From: CAYYBZ01 sp964470285 [NCBI: uncultured Oligoflexia bacterium]
Lineage (GTDB): Bacteria > Bdellovibrionota_G > CAYYBZ01
Assembly (NCBI GenBank): GCA_964470285.1
Contig: CAYYBZ010000181.1
Span: 1-5,165, forward strand
Reading direction: 5' to 3'
DNA: 5,165 bases
The notes beneath the pieces are model-generated. The model saw only the letters and a program-made list of their open reading frames with translations, was not told the DNA's origin and did not search any database. The position numbers were made by a program, and so were the translations under genes. Shown here piece by piece: positions 1-5,165 of this stretch; position 1 is the first letter of the stretch; the number at the start of each line of letters is the position of its first letter.

Positions 1-1
1 A

Positions 2-910
2 AGGGAGTTAAACGATTTTGATTACCGCTCTGTTACAGAAGGAGTATCCCATAAATGCGGCCATGACGGGCATATGGCAATTCTTTGTGCAGTTGCAATG
101 CTTTTAGCTGAAAATCCGGTGAATAAAGGCCAGGTAGTACTGCTTTTTCAGCCGGCTGAAGAAACAGGGCAGGGGGCAAAAAAGGTTATTCAGGATACAA
201 AGTTCCGGGACATTGAACCGGATTATATCTTTGCTCTGCATAATTTCCCGGGGTTTAGTCTTAATTCTGTAGCCGTAAAGCACGGAGCAATACTTTGTGC
301 GTCAAAGGGTATGACGGTGAAGCTTTTCGGGGAAACCGCCCATGCGGCTCATCCCGAAGAGGGAATAAGTCCTTCCAGAGCAGTTTCTTGTCTTTTGCAT
401 AACTTACCGGAGCTTGTTAAAGATAAATCGCTGGAAAAAGATTTTTCTTTATTGACGGTCATTAATGCGACTCTGGGTGAAAAAGCTTTCGGCACTGCTC
501 CCGGCTTTGCCGAAGTTTGTGCAACATTAAGAGCGGATAGTGACAATGCGCTTAAGAGATTAACGAATCTTTCTTTAGAGTTTATAAAAAGAACATGTAA
601 TGAGAATTCCCTTAAATTCGAGGTTTCGTTTTGTGAAGAATTTAAGGCTACAGTAAACCATGAGGAATCATGCAGGGTAATAATGGAATCCGCGAAGAGT
701 TTAGGTATTAAAGTAATCGAATTTGATGAGCCCTTCAAAGCATCCGAGGATTTTGGAGAATTTACAGCATTATATAAAGGAGCTTTTTTTGCCTTAGGTG
801 CAGGTAGTGATCATGAAAATCTTCACGGGCAAAACTATGATTTTCCGGATAAGATTATTCCGACCGGAGTTAGAATATTTATGAGGATTTTACGGCATTT
901 TATTTGTTAA
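2..910 (+). CDS. M20 family (M20D-like) metal-dependent amidohydrolase, 5'-truncated by window edge
   Basis: Hydrolyses an amide bond, probably in an N-acyl amino acid or similar small conjugate, in the cytoplasm; the substrate cannot be read from sequence. The frame is open to the left edge, and the first ATG (74) is internal because the metal-binding motif lies just before it. The visible part is 302 residues; relatives are about 380-400, so roughly 80-100 N-terminal residues are missing. Counting from codon 2: S16-HKCGHDGH-24 supplies a metal Cys (C19) and His (H21); FQPAEETGQ has the likely catalytic Glu and metal Glu (E53, E54); ALHNFPG gives His80; GETAHAAHPEEG (about 110-121) opens the dimerisation domain; SEDFGEF is near 248; LHGQNYDFP gives the last metal His (H275). 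All expected metal ligands are present, so it looks active. No signal peptide can be judged. The following WG gene starts 42 bp downstream. The M20 family call is secure; hippurate, indole-acetyl-amino acid or N-acetyl-diaminopimelate specificity is undecided. Confidence 0.93.
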   Translation, partial: RELNDFDYRSVTEGVSHKCGHDGHMAILCAVAMLLAENPVNKGQVVLLFQPAEETGQGAKKVIQDTKFRDIEPDYIFALHNFPGFSLNSVAVKHGAILCASKGMTVKLFGETAHAAHPEEGISPSRAVSCLLHNLPELVKDKSLEKDFSLLTVINATLGEKAFGTAPGFAEVCATLRADSDNALKRLTNLSLEFIKRTCNENSLKFEVSFCEEFKATVNHEESCRVIMESAKSLGIKVIEFDEPFKASEDFGEFTALYKGAFFALGAGSDHENLHGQNYDFPDKIIPTGVRIFMRILRHFIC

Positions 911-942
911 GGCGTTTTTTAAGTAAGAAGTTTTATTTGCTT

Positions 943-947
943 GGAGG
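943..947 (+). promoter_or_regulatory. Shine-Dalgarno GGAGG deciding the WG gene start
   Basis: GGAGG lies five bases before GTG at 953. An in-frame TTG at 941 would place this motif inside the coding region and add four residues (MEDK) ahead of the signal peptide. The spacing and the quality of the resulting signal sequence favour GTG 953 as the true start. Confidence 0.75.
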
Positions 948-952
948 ATAAA

Positions 953-1018
953 GTGATCATAAGAAATATACTTCTAACGGCAATAATTGTTAATTTCATA
1001 GCTTTACCTGCAAACGGA
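953..1018 (+). other. Signal peptide of the WG-repeat protein
   Basis: The first 22 codons from GTG encode a short basic start (Arg4), a hydrophobic stretch of Ile, Leu, Val, Ala and Phe, then P-A-N-G before Ser23, a plausible signal peptidase I site. No Cys follows, so a lipoprotein is unlikely. The predicted fate is periplasm or beyond. The exact cut site is inferred. Confidence 0.7.
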
Positions 1019-2395
1019 AGTATGAAAATGGAAGAAAGGATACCTATGGAAACACCTGTAATGGAAAAGGTTCCTCAATGGGGATATATAGATAAATCAG
1101 GAAACATAGTTATTCCCCCATATTTTGATTATGCGCAGCCGTTTAAAAACGGATATGCAAAAGTTACGATAAACGGAAAATCGGCAGTGATTGATAAAAA
1201 AGGTAATTGTGTTCCTGAACCGAAACGTGAAGAGCATTCGATATCATCGAAGAAGAAGGCTCCCGTATCTGAGGAAGTCGGTGATTTTCATGAAGATCTT
1301 GCTAAATTTAAGAAAAATGAAAAATACGGATACATTAATAAAAGGGGAGAGATCGTTATAAAGGCCGAATTTGATTCGGCGGGGACATTCTCTGAAGGTC
1401 TTGCGGATGTTGAAATTGAAGGGAAGATAGGTTTTATAAATTCTAAAGGGGAATTGAAAATTAAATCTCAATTTTTTTCTTCAGCTAGTTATTCACAAGG
1501 AATGTTTTCCGACGGTCTGGGTCTTGTCGCATTTCATGGAACAGGTTTTATTAACAAACAGGGCAAAATTGCAATAATACCGCAATTCAGTCTTAGAACA
1601 GATGAAGTTGGAAACTTTTCCGAAGGACTGGCACATGTAAAAATAGGAGAAAAGTTCGGATACATCGATAAAAACGGACAAACGGTCATTGAGCCAAAGT
1701 ACGACTGGGCCGAACCTTTTAGTGAAGGGCTTGCAAGGGTTAAGGAATACAGTAAAAAAGGATTGGGTTTCATTGATAAAAAGGGAAATTATGTTTTAGA
1801 GCCGGTTTACAGAAATGTCGGGAAAAAGTTTTCGGAAGGATTAGTCTCTTTTCAGTCAACCGATAATAAATGGGGCTACATGGACAAAAAAGGAAGTCAA
1901 ATAATTAAACCTCAATTCGCTCAGGCCGAAAATTTTAAGAATGGAATTGCAAGGGTAGAGAGTCAAAAAGATTCCGGATATGAATATTTATTCATTAATA
2001 AAAAGGGTAATCTCGTTATAGATTTTAAGTTTGAAAATCCTGCTGATTTCTATGAAAACGCTTTAAATGTAAAGGATAAAAACGGTAAATGGGGCTATCT
2101 TGATAAAGACGGTAACTGGTTTATAAAACCTGTTTTTGAAGATGCTTCGCCTTTTTCGCAAGGGCTTGCTGCAGTTAAGAAAAACGGTAAGTGGGGATAC
2201 ATAAATAAGGAGGGGAATTTAATAATAAAACACAAATTTGAAGCAGCCGGATTATTTTCAGACGATTCCGCAATAGTTCTCGAAAGCGGAAAAACCGTAA
2301 TCGTAAATAAAAAAGGGGAAACACTTTTTACAACCAAACTTGTGCTGGTTGAAGGTTTTCATGAGGGTATGGCAAAGATTTCCGTAGGCGGGTAG
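953..2395 (+). CDS. Exported WG-repeat protein (about 12 tandem WG motifs)
   Basis: A 480-residue protein made almost wholly of WG (KWG) repeats, a beta-rich family of unknown biochemical role found in many bacterial surface or secreted proteins. Start chosen at GTG 953 behind GGAGG. Residues 1-22 (MIIRNILLTAIIVNF...ANG) form a signal peptide with Arg4, a hydrophobic core and a plausible cut after A-N-G; there is no lipobox Cys. A Met-rich linker (about 23-41) follows. Repeats of the pattern [W/F/Y]G[Y/F][I/L][D/N]KxGxxVIxPxF...F[S/K][E/N]GLAxV begin near residues 43, 78, 125, 159, 197, 235, 271, 307, 345, 380, 414 and 449. Copy 2 is degenerate and followed by a charged Lys/Glu-rich linker (about 91-115). 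The only Cys is C86. The protein ends exactly at the end of a repeat, so the C-terminus looks intact. It lies 42 bp after the amidohydrolase gene on the same strand, possibly co-transcribed, and ends before a strong hairpin. The family call is firm; function is unknown. Confidence 0.92.
   Translation: MIIRNILLTAIIVNFIALPANGSMKMEERIPMETPVMEKVPQWGYIDKSGNIVIPPYFDYAQPFKNGYAKVTINGKSAVIDKKGNCVPEPKREEHSISSKKKAPVSEEVGDFHEDLAKFKKNEKYGYINKRGEIVIKAEFDSAGTFSEGLADVEIEGKIGFINSKGELKIKSQFFSSASYSQGMFSDGLGLVAFHGTGFINKQGKIAIIPQFSLRTDEVGNFSEGLAHVKIGEKFGYIDKNGQTVIEPKYDWAEPFSEGLARVKEYSKKGLGFIDKKGNYVLEPVYRNVGKKFSEGLVSFQSTDNKWGYMDKKGSQIIKPQFAQAENFKNGIARVESQKDSGYEYLFINKKGNLVIDFKFENPADFYENALNVKDKNGKWGYLDKDGNWFIKPVFEDASPFSQGLAAVKKNGKWGYINKEGNLIIKHKFEAAGLFSDDSAIVLESGKTVIVNKKGETLFTTKLVLVEGFHEGMAKISVGG
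1076..2392 (+). repeat. Protein-level tandem array of 12 WG repeats, period 34-38 residues
   Basis: The encoded motif recurs with spacings of 35, 47, 34, 38, 38, 36, 36, 38, 35, 34 and 35 residues; the 47 reflects a linker inserted after copy 2. The Trp of the WG signature is kept only in copies starting at residues 43, 307, 380 and 414; elsewhere Tyr, Phe, Ile, Leu, Thr or another residue replaces it. The (I/L/M)(D/N)KxG core is the best conserved element. DNA identity between copies is low by eye, so the duplications are old and the array is not an assembly artefact. Confidence 0.88.
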
Positions 2396-2432
2396 AATAA
2401 AAAGTTCTAAAAGTAAACGGTTACCTCTAATA

Positions 2433-2466
2433 AAAAACCCGCGGGGAAGGTTCCCCGCGGGTTTTT
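2433..2466. terminator. Bidirectional Rho-independent terminator between convergent genes
   Basis: Perfect inverted repeat: AAAAACCCGCGGGGAA (2433-2448), loop GG, TTCCCCGCGGGTTTTT (2451-2466). The GC-rich core is an 11-bp stem ending in AA/TT; the last pairs near the loop probably open to give a usable loop. A T-tract follows on both strands (five T on plus, six on minus), so it can end the WG gene (stop 37 nt before) and the leftward DUF11 gene (stop 27 nt away). Confidence 0.95.
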
Positions 2467-2477
2467 CTATCTCAAAT

Positions 2478-2497
2478 TTAATCCGTAATCGGATTAA
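2478..2497. repeat. Small inverted repeat over the DUF11 gene stop codon
   Basis: TTAATCCG (2478-2485), loop TAAT, CGGATTAA (2490-2497): a perfect 8-bp inverted repeat that includes the TAA stop (2494-2496, minus strand). It has no T-tract and is AT-rich, so it is unlikely to terminate by itself. It may be a minor 3' mRNA hairpin upstream of the terminator, or chance. Confidence 0.45.
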
Positions 2498-5165
2498 TTA
2501 AGATCGTCATCATCATCGTCGTCATCACCGATACCGGGTAGAACCGTTGTCGGTTCAAACTCTATTGTTGTGTACCCGTCGTTGGAATAAGTACCTGACA
2601 TATCCCAGATGAAACCGGTTGTGTACGTTTCGTAAACCGGTGTATAACCCGGGACTGTATTCAGATGTGTTAGATATACAGCTGTGCCGGGTAGTAATGC
2701 CCAGCCGGGATTGAATTGAATATCCTGACGTCCGGCCGTGCCGTTATCTACAATGTAATCCACACCGTTTGTCAGAAGTACGGCAGTAGGATTCGAAGGA
2801 CCTGAAAGTACAAGTCCGGTTATCGGATCTACTATAGGCAGCGGATCAACATAGATAGCGGTTTCTTCTAACAGGAACCATCCCGGCCAACCGATCCAGA
2901 TCGGACCTTCAACGCCGAAGCTATACCTCATTTCATTTTCGTCCACACCCTCGTTAGAAAGGGCTTCGTTGTAAAGTACGCTTGAGTAGGTGACGTTATT
3001 TCCGGCATTTACGGGATCGTCTGTATCTACTAGCTGGGTCTGAGTAGCCGCGAATGCCTTGACACAGACACAGGCGTCATCCTGAACTGTTTCGGCATTT
3101 GAGGCTGTGGCGGTTGCCGTGTCACAGTATTGACCGGGGGCTCCGCCCAGAGGAATACGGCTTACAACATAGAAGTAAACATGTTCGCCTACAGGTATGG
3201 AAATCGTGTAGGGTGTTGTTACCGTATGGTCAACTAAAACACCACTATTACCGTCAAAGTTGGAACTTACGTAAATTACCCACTGACTGAATTGGGAGTT
3301 ATAACCTAAAAGATCATTGATGGAGACGTTAAGAGCTGTGGCATTACCGCTGTTTCCGACTTTGATCGTGGATGTATAACTTTCACCGGGTGTTACCTTT
3401 CTGTCTCTGTTCCATTTATTAATCCAGAGCTCGGGAGTAGCAACGGTTAAACAGGCTGTATCCTGTTCTTGAATTATTTCACCTGATGTTGCACTGACTG
3501 TAGCCGTATCGCAATATTCTCCGTCAACTGTTCCCTTGACCGTGAATATGATAGTTACGGAAGCGCCCGGTGCTAATTCTCCTAGGTTAGCGTCAAATCC
3601 GTCCTGGCCGTTTAACGTACCCTGGGAAACGCTCAGTACTTCGTAATTATCCATTACTCCGCTTGATAGAATATCGTTTACCATGGTGTCAGTAGCAGGG
3701 CCGTCGCCGTTATTTATAACACGCACACGCAATTTTGCGACTGTGTTTTTGGTAACTTCAAGAGACTGACCAAGACTTGTTGTTTCATCTTCAAAGTCAA
3801 CGAAGTCTTTGAAGATCGACAGCTTGGCTTCAACGGCTGTGAAACATGCCTGGGCGTTAAGTCCTATCGGATTCCACCATTCGAAGCGATCATTATAAGA
3901 AACGATCTGTGCAAAGTTACAATAGATGCCCGGCTCAGTAACCGTACCCGTGAAGTGAATTGTCTTTGTGTCGCAGCCTTCGTCATAAGGAACTATGTCA
4001 TAAGGACCTTCACTGGGGAAGTTTCCGCACAGCTCGAAGTTATAATCGAAGCCGTCATCGAACGGCGTGCTTCCCGCAGGAAGATTACCGGGTTCATAAG
4101 CCTCGGTATCACCCGATGCCAGATAGTCGTTAAGGTAAACATTTTCAGCATTACCGTTGCCGACATTTCTTACCGTAACGGTCCAGTTTACCATTGCCTG
4201 ACCGTCGACCATATTAACCGTCTGCTGATCGACTGTCTTTTCTATTTCAATTTGGGGTTTAGGTTTAAATTTCTTATGAAGAGTCCGTTTCCCAATCTCT
4301 TCGCCGTTTATCGTTGCAACTGCTACGACGCGGCCCGCTGCCCATCTGTCGGGTGAGAAAAGCGTTACCCAGGTGAAACCGTCTACATACGGACTGCCTA
4401 TGCCTGTCACGTTGTAAAGAGGGTAATCAAGGAAAGGACTCGGGAAATTCTGATTTATTAAACGGGCGTTGTTTGTTCTTGTATCTGCCTGATCATCGTT
4501 AACGCCGTATCCCAGAGCTACTCTATTGTCATCGGATGTTCCGAACTGCATGCTGTTCCATCTGAAATTCCAGAACTGGTCGATTTCCCAGCGGACATCG
4601 GCACCGATTACAGGTCTGATAACTTCTACTTCATTGCTTGTATCTTTGAAGCCTACCCATCCTGCAACGAGGTTCTGAGTGAAGTTGCGTGCAAACTCAT
4701 GTCTTTCATCCTCGGTGGGTGTACCAGGATTAGTCTCTTCACCTTCATACTCGGGATCCAGGATTTCAGGATTTATTCCTTCTTCGGGTCTATCTTCCAT
4801 CCATGCATAGAATACCAGTTTGCCGGCCATTACGTCTTCTGAAGTGATTTCAATGAGATTGCCGTCGCCGTCACGATAAACCGCGCGTGGTGCATCAATG
4901 ATTATTTGAGAAGGCCTTAGCATCAATAACATGTTTGATGTTAAACCGCCGACTACATTGATTGAAGCTTCACCGTCTGCGAATCCGGGTGCGCTTGCCT
5001 GTGCCGTATAGATGCCGGGGGTTAAACCGGTAAACAGTTTGTTTCCGATAAAATTGTCTTCAAATCCTTCAGGTCCCGTAACTTTTACGGTTGCTGAAGG
5101 CGGATTAATATTGAAATTTAAATTACCCTTATAAGGGTCATAAATTTCCAATGATAAGAGAAGCA
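2494..5165 (-). CDS. Large extracytoplasmic protein with PEGA-like and DUF11/OmcB-like modules, 5'-truncated by window edge
   Basis: The minus-strand frame stays open to the edge, so the TTG at 5151 is not a convincing start; 889 residues are visible, counted here from the codon at 5163. Order: PEGA-like beta domain (about 12-82; PPSATVKV, GLTPGIYTAQASAPGF); an unassigned Trp- and Asp-rich region (about 85-300) with a possible Ig-like frame (VRWEI ... GRVVAVATINGEEIG); three DUF11 modules (about 304-444, 445-575, 576-704); a diverged fourth module (about 705-874; LVDTDDPVNAGNNVTY); and an acidic end with eight Asp (880-887). All nine Cys lie in modules 1-3: 379, 397, 415, 440, 551, 571, 680, 698, 700. 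Modules 1-3 each end with YC(D/N)xA and a partner Cys 18-25 residues on, which suggests disulfides outside the cytoplasm. DUF11 modules are typical of cell-surface and outer-envelope proteins, including chlamydial OmcB. No enzyme motif is seen. Probable role: structural or adhesive envelope protein. The family call is good; function is inferred. Confidence 0.87.
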   Translation of the reverse strand, partial: LLLSLEIYDPYKGNLNFNINPPSATVKVTGPEGFEDNFIGNKLFTGLTPGIYTAQASAPGFADGEASINVVGGLTSNMLLMLRPSQIIIDAPRAVYRDGDGNLIEITSEDVMAGKLVFYAWMEDRPEEGINPEILDPEYEGEETNPGTPTEDERHEFARNFTQNLVAGWVGFKDTSNEVEVIRPVIGADVRWEIDQFWNFRWNSMQFGTSDDNRVALGYGVNDDQADTRTNNARLINQNFPSPFLDYPLYNVTGIGSPYVDGFTWVTLFSPDRWAAGRVVAVATINGEEIGKRTLHKKFKPKPQIEIEKTVDQQTVNMVDGQAMVNWTVTVRNVGNGNAENVYLNDYLASGDTEAYEPGNLPAGSTPFDDGFDYNFELCGNFPSEGPYDIVPYDEGCDTKTIHFTGTVTEPGIYCNFAQIVSYNDRFEWWNPIGLNAQACFTAVEAKLSIFKDFVDFEDETTSLGQSLEVTKNTVAKLRVRVINNGDGPATDTMVNDILSSGVMDNYEVLSVSQGTLNGQDGFDANLGELAPGASVTIIFTVKGTVDGEYCDTATVSATSGEIIQEQDTACLTVATPELWINKWNRDRKVTPGESYTSTIKVGNSGNATALNVSINDLLGYNSQFSQWVIYVSSNFDGNSGVLVDHTVTTPYTISIPVGEHVYFYVVSRIPLGGAPGQYCDTATATASNAETVQDDACVCVKAFAATQTQLVDTDDPVNAGNNVTYSSVLYNEALSNEGVDENEMRYSFGVEGPIWIGWPGWFLLEETAIYVDPLPIVDPITGLVLSGPSNPTAVLLTNGVDYIVDNGTAGRQDIQFNPGWALLPGTAVYLTHLNTVPGYTPVYETYTTGFIWDMSGTYSNDGYTTIEFEPTTVLPGIGDDDDDDDDLN
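2503..2526 (-). other. Asp8 acidic C-terminal tail
   Basis: Eight consecutive Asp codons just before Leu-Asn-stop. The codons mix GAT and GAC (GAT GAC GAC GAT GAT GAT GAC GAT), so the run does not look like a recent triplet slippage and the acidic residues may be under selection. A role in cation binding or charge is possible but unproven. Confidence 0.85.
2530..3051 (-). other. Fourth, cysteine-free OmcB-like module
   Basis: The segment begins QLVDTDDPVNAGNNVTYSS, matching the opening of DUF11/OmcB final modules (VDTxDPVxxGxxxxY), and has a downstream ENEMRYSFG, an LLPGTAVYLTHLNTVPG strand and a VYETYTTGF end. It differs from modules 1-3 by lacking Cys and by a Trp-rich insertion (IWIGWPGWF, about residues 755-763). 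The resemblance is from memory of the family and was not aligned. Confidence 0.55.
3052..4254 (-). repeat. Three tandem DUF11 modules with conserved cysteine pairs
   Basis: Three units of about 130-140 residues, each with an N-x-G-x-x-x-A-x-(D/N)-(V/T) motif (VGNGNAENVYLND; NNGDGPATDTMVND; NSGNATALNVSIND), and each ending with YC(D/N)xA ... AC. The boundaries are roughly 3832-4254, 3439-3831 and 3052-3438. Module 1 carries two extra Cys (379, 397), and module 3 ends in CVC. The DNA copies are clearly diverged, so the duplication is old. Known relatives are Ig-like beta-sandwich repeats of surface proteins. Confidence 0.85.
4252..4911 (-). other. Unassigned Trp-rich domain, possibly a modified Ig-like fold
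   Basis: About 215 residues with no Cys and seven Trp, including VRWEIDQFWNFRW. It has an acidic loop rich in Glu, Pro and Asp (EDRPEEGINPEILDPEYEGEE) and a DGDGN turn that could bind calcium. The bracketing elements (VRWEI near the middle; WVTLFSPDR and GRVVAVATINGEEIG near the end) look like the strands of a bacterial Ig-like domain with a long insertion. It leads through a basic KKFKPKP linker into the first DUF11 module. I do not recognise a named family. Confidence 0.4.
4918..5130 (-). other. PEGA-like beta domain at the visible N-terminus
   Basis: About 70 residues read GNLNFNINPPSATVKVTG, then a GLTPGIYTAQASAPGFADG turn and a closing strand with TSNMLLMLRP. This is the usual plan of PEGA or carboxypeptidase-regulatory-like surface domains: a strand, P-x-A-x-V, a G-L-x-P-G-x-Y-x-x-x-x turn, then a hydrophobic last strand. 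The residues just before it (LLLSLEIYD) resemble that last strand, so another copy may lie beyond the window. Confidence 0.6.

Noticed and set aside
74-76. ATG as the start of the amidohydrolase
   Set aside because: The metal-binding CGHDGH motif is encoded in the same frame immediately upstream, so the ATG is internal and the gene begins outside the window.
349-738. Minus-strand open frame of 129 codons inside the amidohydrolase
   Set aside because: Antisense to conserved M20 motifs, with Ser-rich low-information translation.
1244-2337. Several minus-strand open frames of 62-80 codons inside the WG gene
   Set aside because: They repeat similar Phe/Ser/Pro-rich peptides because they are the complement of the WG repeats; none has independent support.
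1076-2392. CRISPR array or DNA tandem repeat in the WG gene
   Set aside because: The periodicity is at protein level only. The DNA copies are divergent, continuous coding sequence without direct repeats separated by spacers.
2396-2493. A small RNA or riboswitch in the convergent spacer
   Set aside because: The only strong structure is the terminator hairpin with T-tracts on both strands; nothing else there looks like an RNA gene.
3099-3290. Plus-strand open frame of 63 codons
   Set aside because: Antisense to DUF11 module 3, with no domain-like sequence.
3955-4356. Plus-strand open frame of 133 codons inside the DUF11 gene
   Set aside because: It is antisense to a well-supported gene, and its translation is Arg/Cys/Ile-rich without any recognisable domain. 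It is best explained as a shadow of the minus-strand frame.
5149-5151. TTG as the start of the DUF11 protein
   Set aside because: The frame is open to the edge, no Shine-Dalgarno is visible in the 14 bases available, and an exported protein would lack a signal peptide if it began here.

Overview
The window holds three protein-coding genes and one strong bidirectional terminator. Two genes read rightward: the 3' part of an M20-family metal-dependent amidohydrolase (2-910, cut by the left edge), then a complete exported WG-repeat protein (953-2395). The third reads leftward and fills the right half (2494 to the right edge, its start lies outside the window). It encodes a large extracytoplasmic protein with a PEGA-like domain, an unassigned Trp-rich region, a series of DUF11/OmcB-like beta-sandwich modules and an acidic Asp8 C-terminus.

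The sequence suggests a bacterium of moderate-to-low GC; hand counts of sampled lines give about 37-38% in the WG gene and about 43-53% in the DUF11 gene. The DUF11 gene, with paired 'YC(D/N)xA ... AC' cysteines and a last module of the 'VDTxDPVxxGxxxxY' type, resembles the outer-envelope cysteine proteins of the PVC superphylum (chlamydial OmcB and its planctomycete/lentisphaeral relatives). A Gram-negative envelope is therefore a reasonable guess. This is family-level recall, not a search result, and the taxonomic assignment is weak. No tRNA, rRNA, CRISPR array, insertion sequence or phage gene was seen.

Layout: 2-910 amidohydrolase; 911-952 a short gap with a Shine-Dalgarno; 953-2395 WG-repeat protein; 2396-2493 convergent intergenic spacer with a perfect 16-bp GC-rich hairpin flanked by A and T runs; 2494-5165 DUF11 protein on the minus strand. 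The amidohydrolase and WG gene are 42 bp apart on one strand with no visible terminator between them, so they may be co-transcribed, but nothing ties their functions together. The DUF11 gene is convergent and independently transcribed.

No new multi-gene system is evident. The most interesting items are the DUF11 protein (architecture, cysteine layout, acidic tail, likely further PEGA-like repeats beyond the edge) and the 12-copy WG-repeat protein, in which most copies have lost the Trp that names the family. Two starts need care: the amidohydrolase frame is open upstream of its first ATG, and the WG gene most likely starts at GTG 953.
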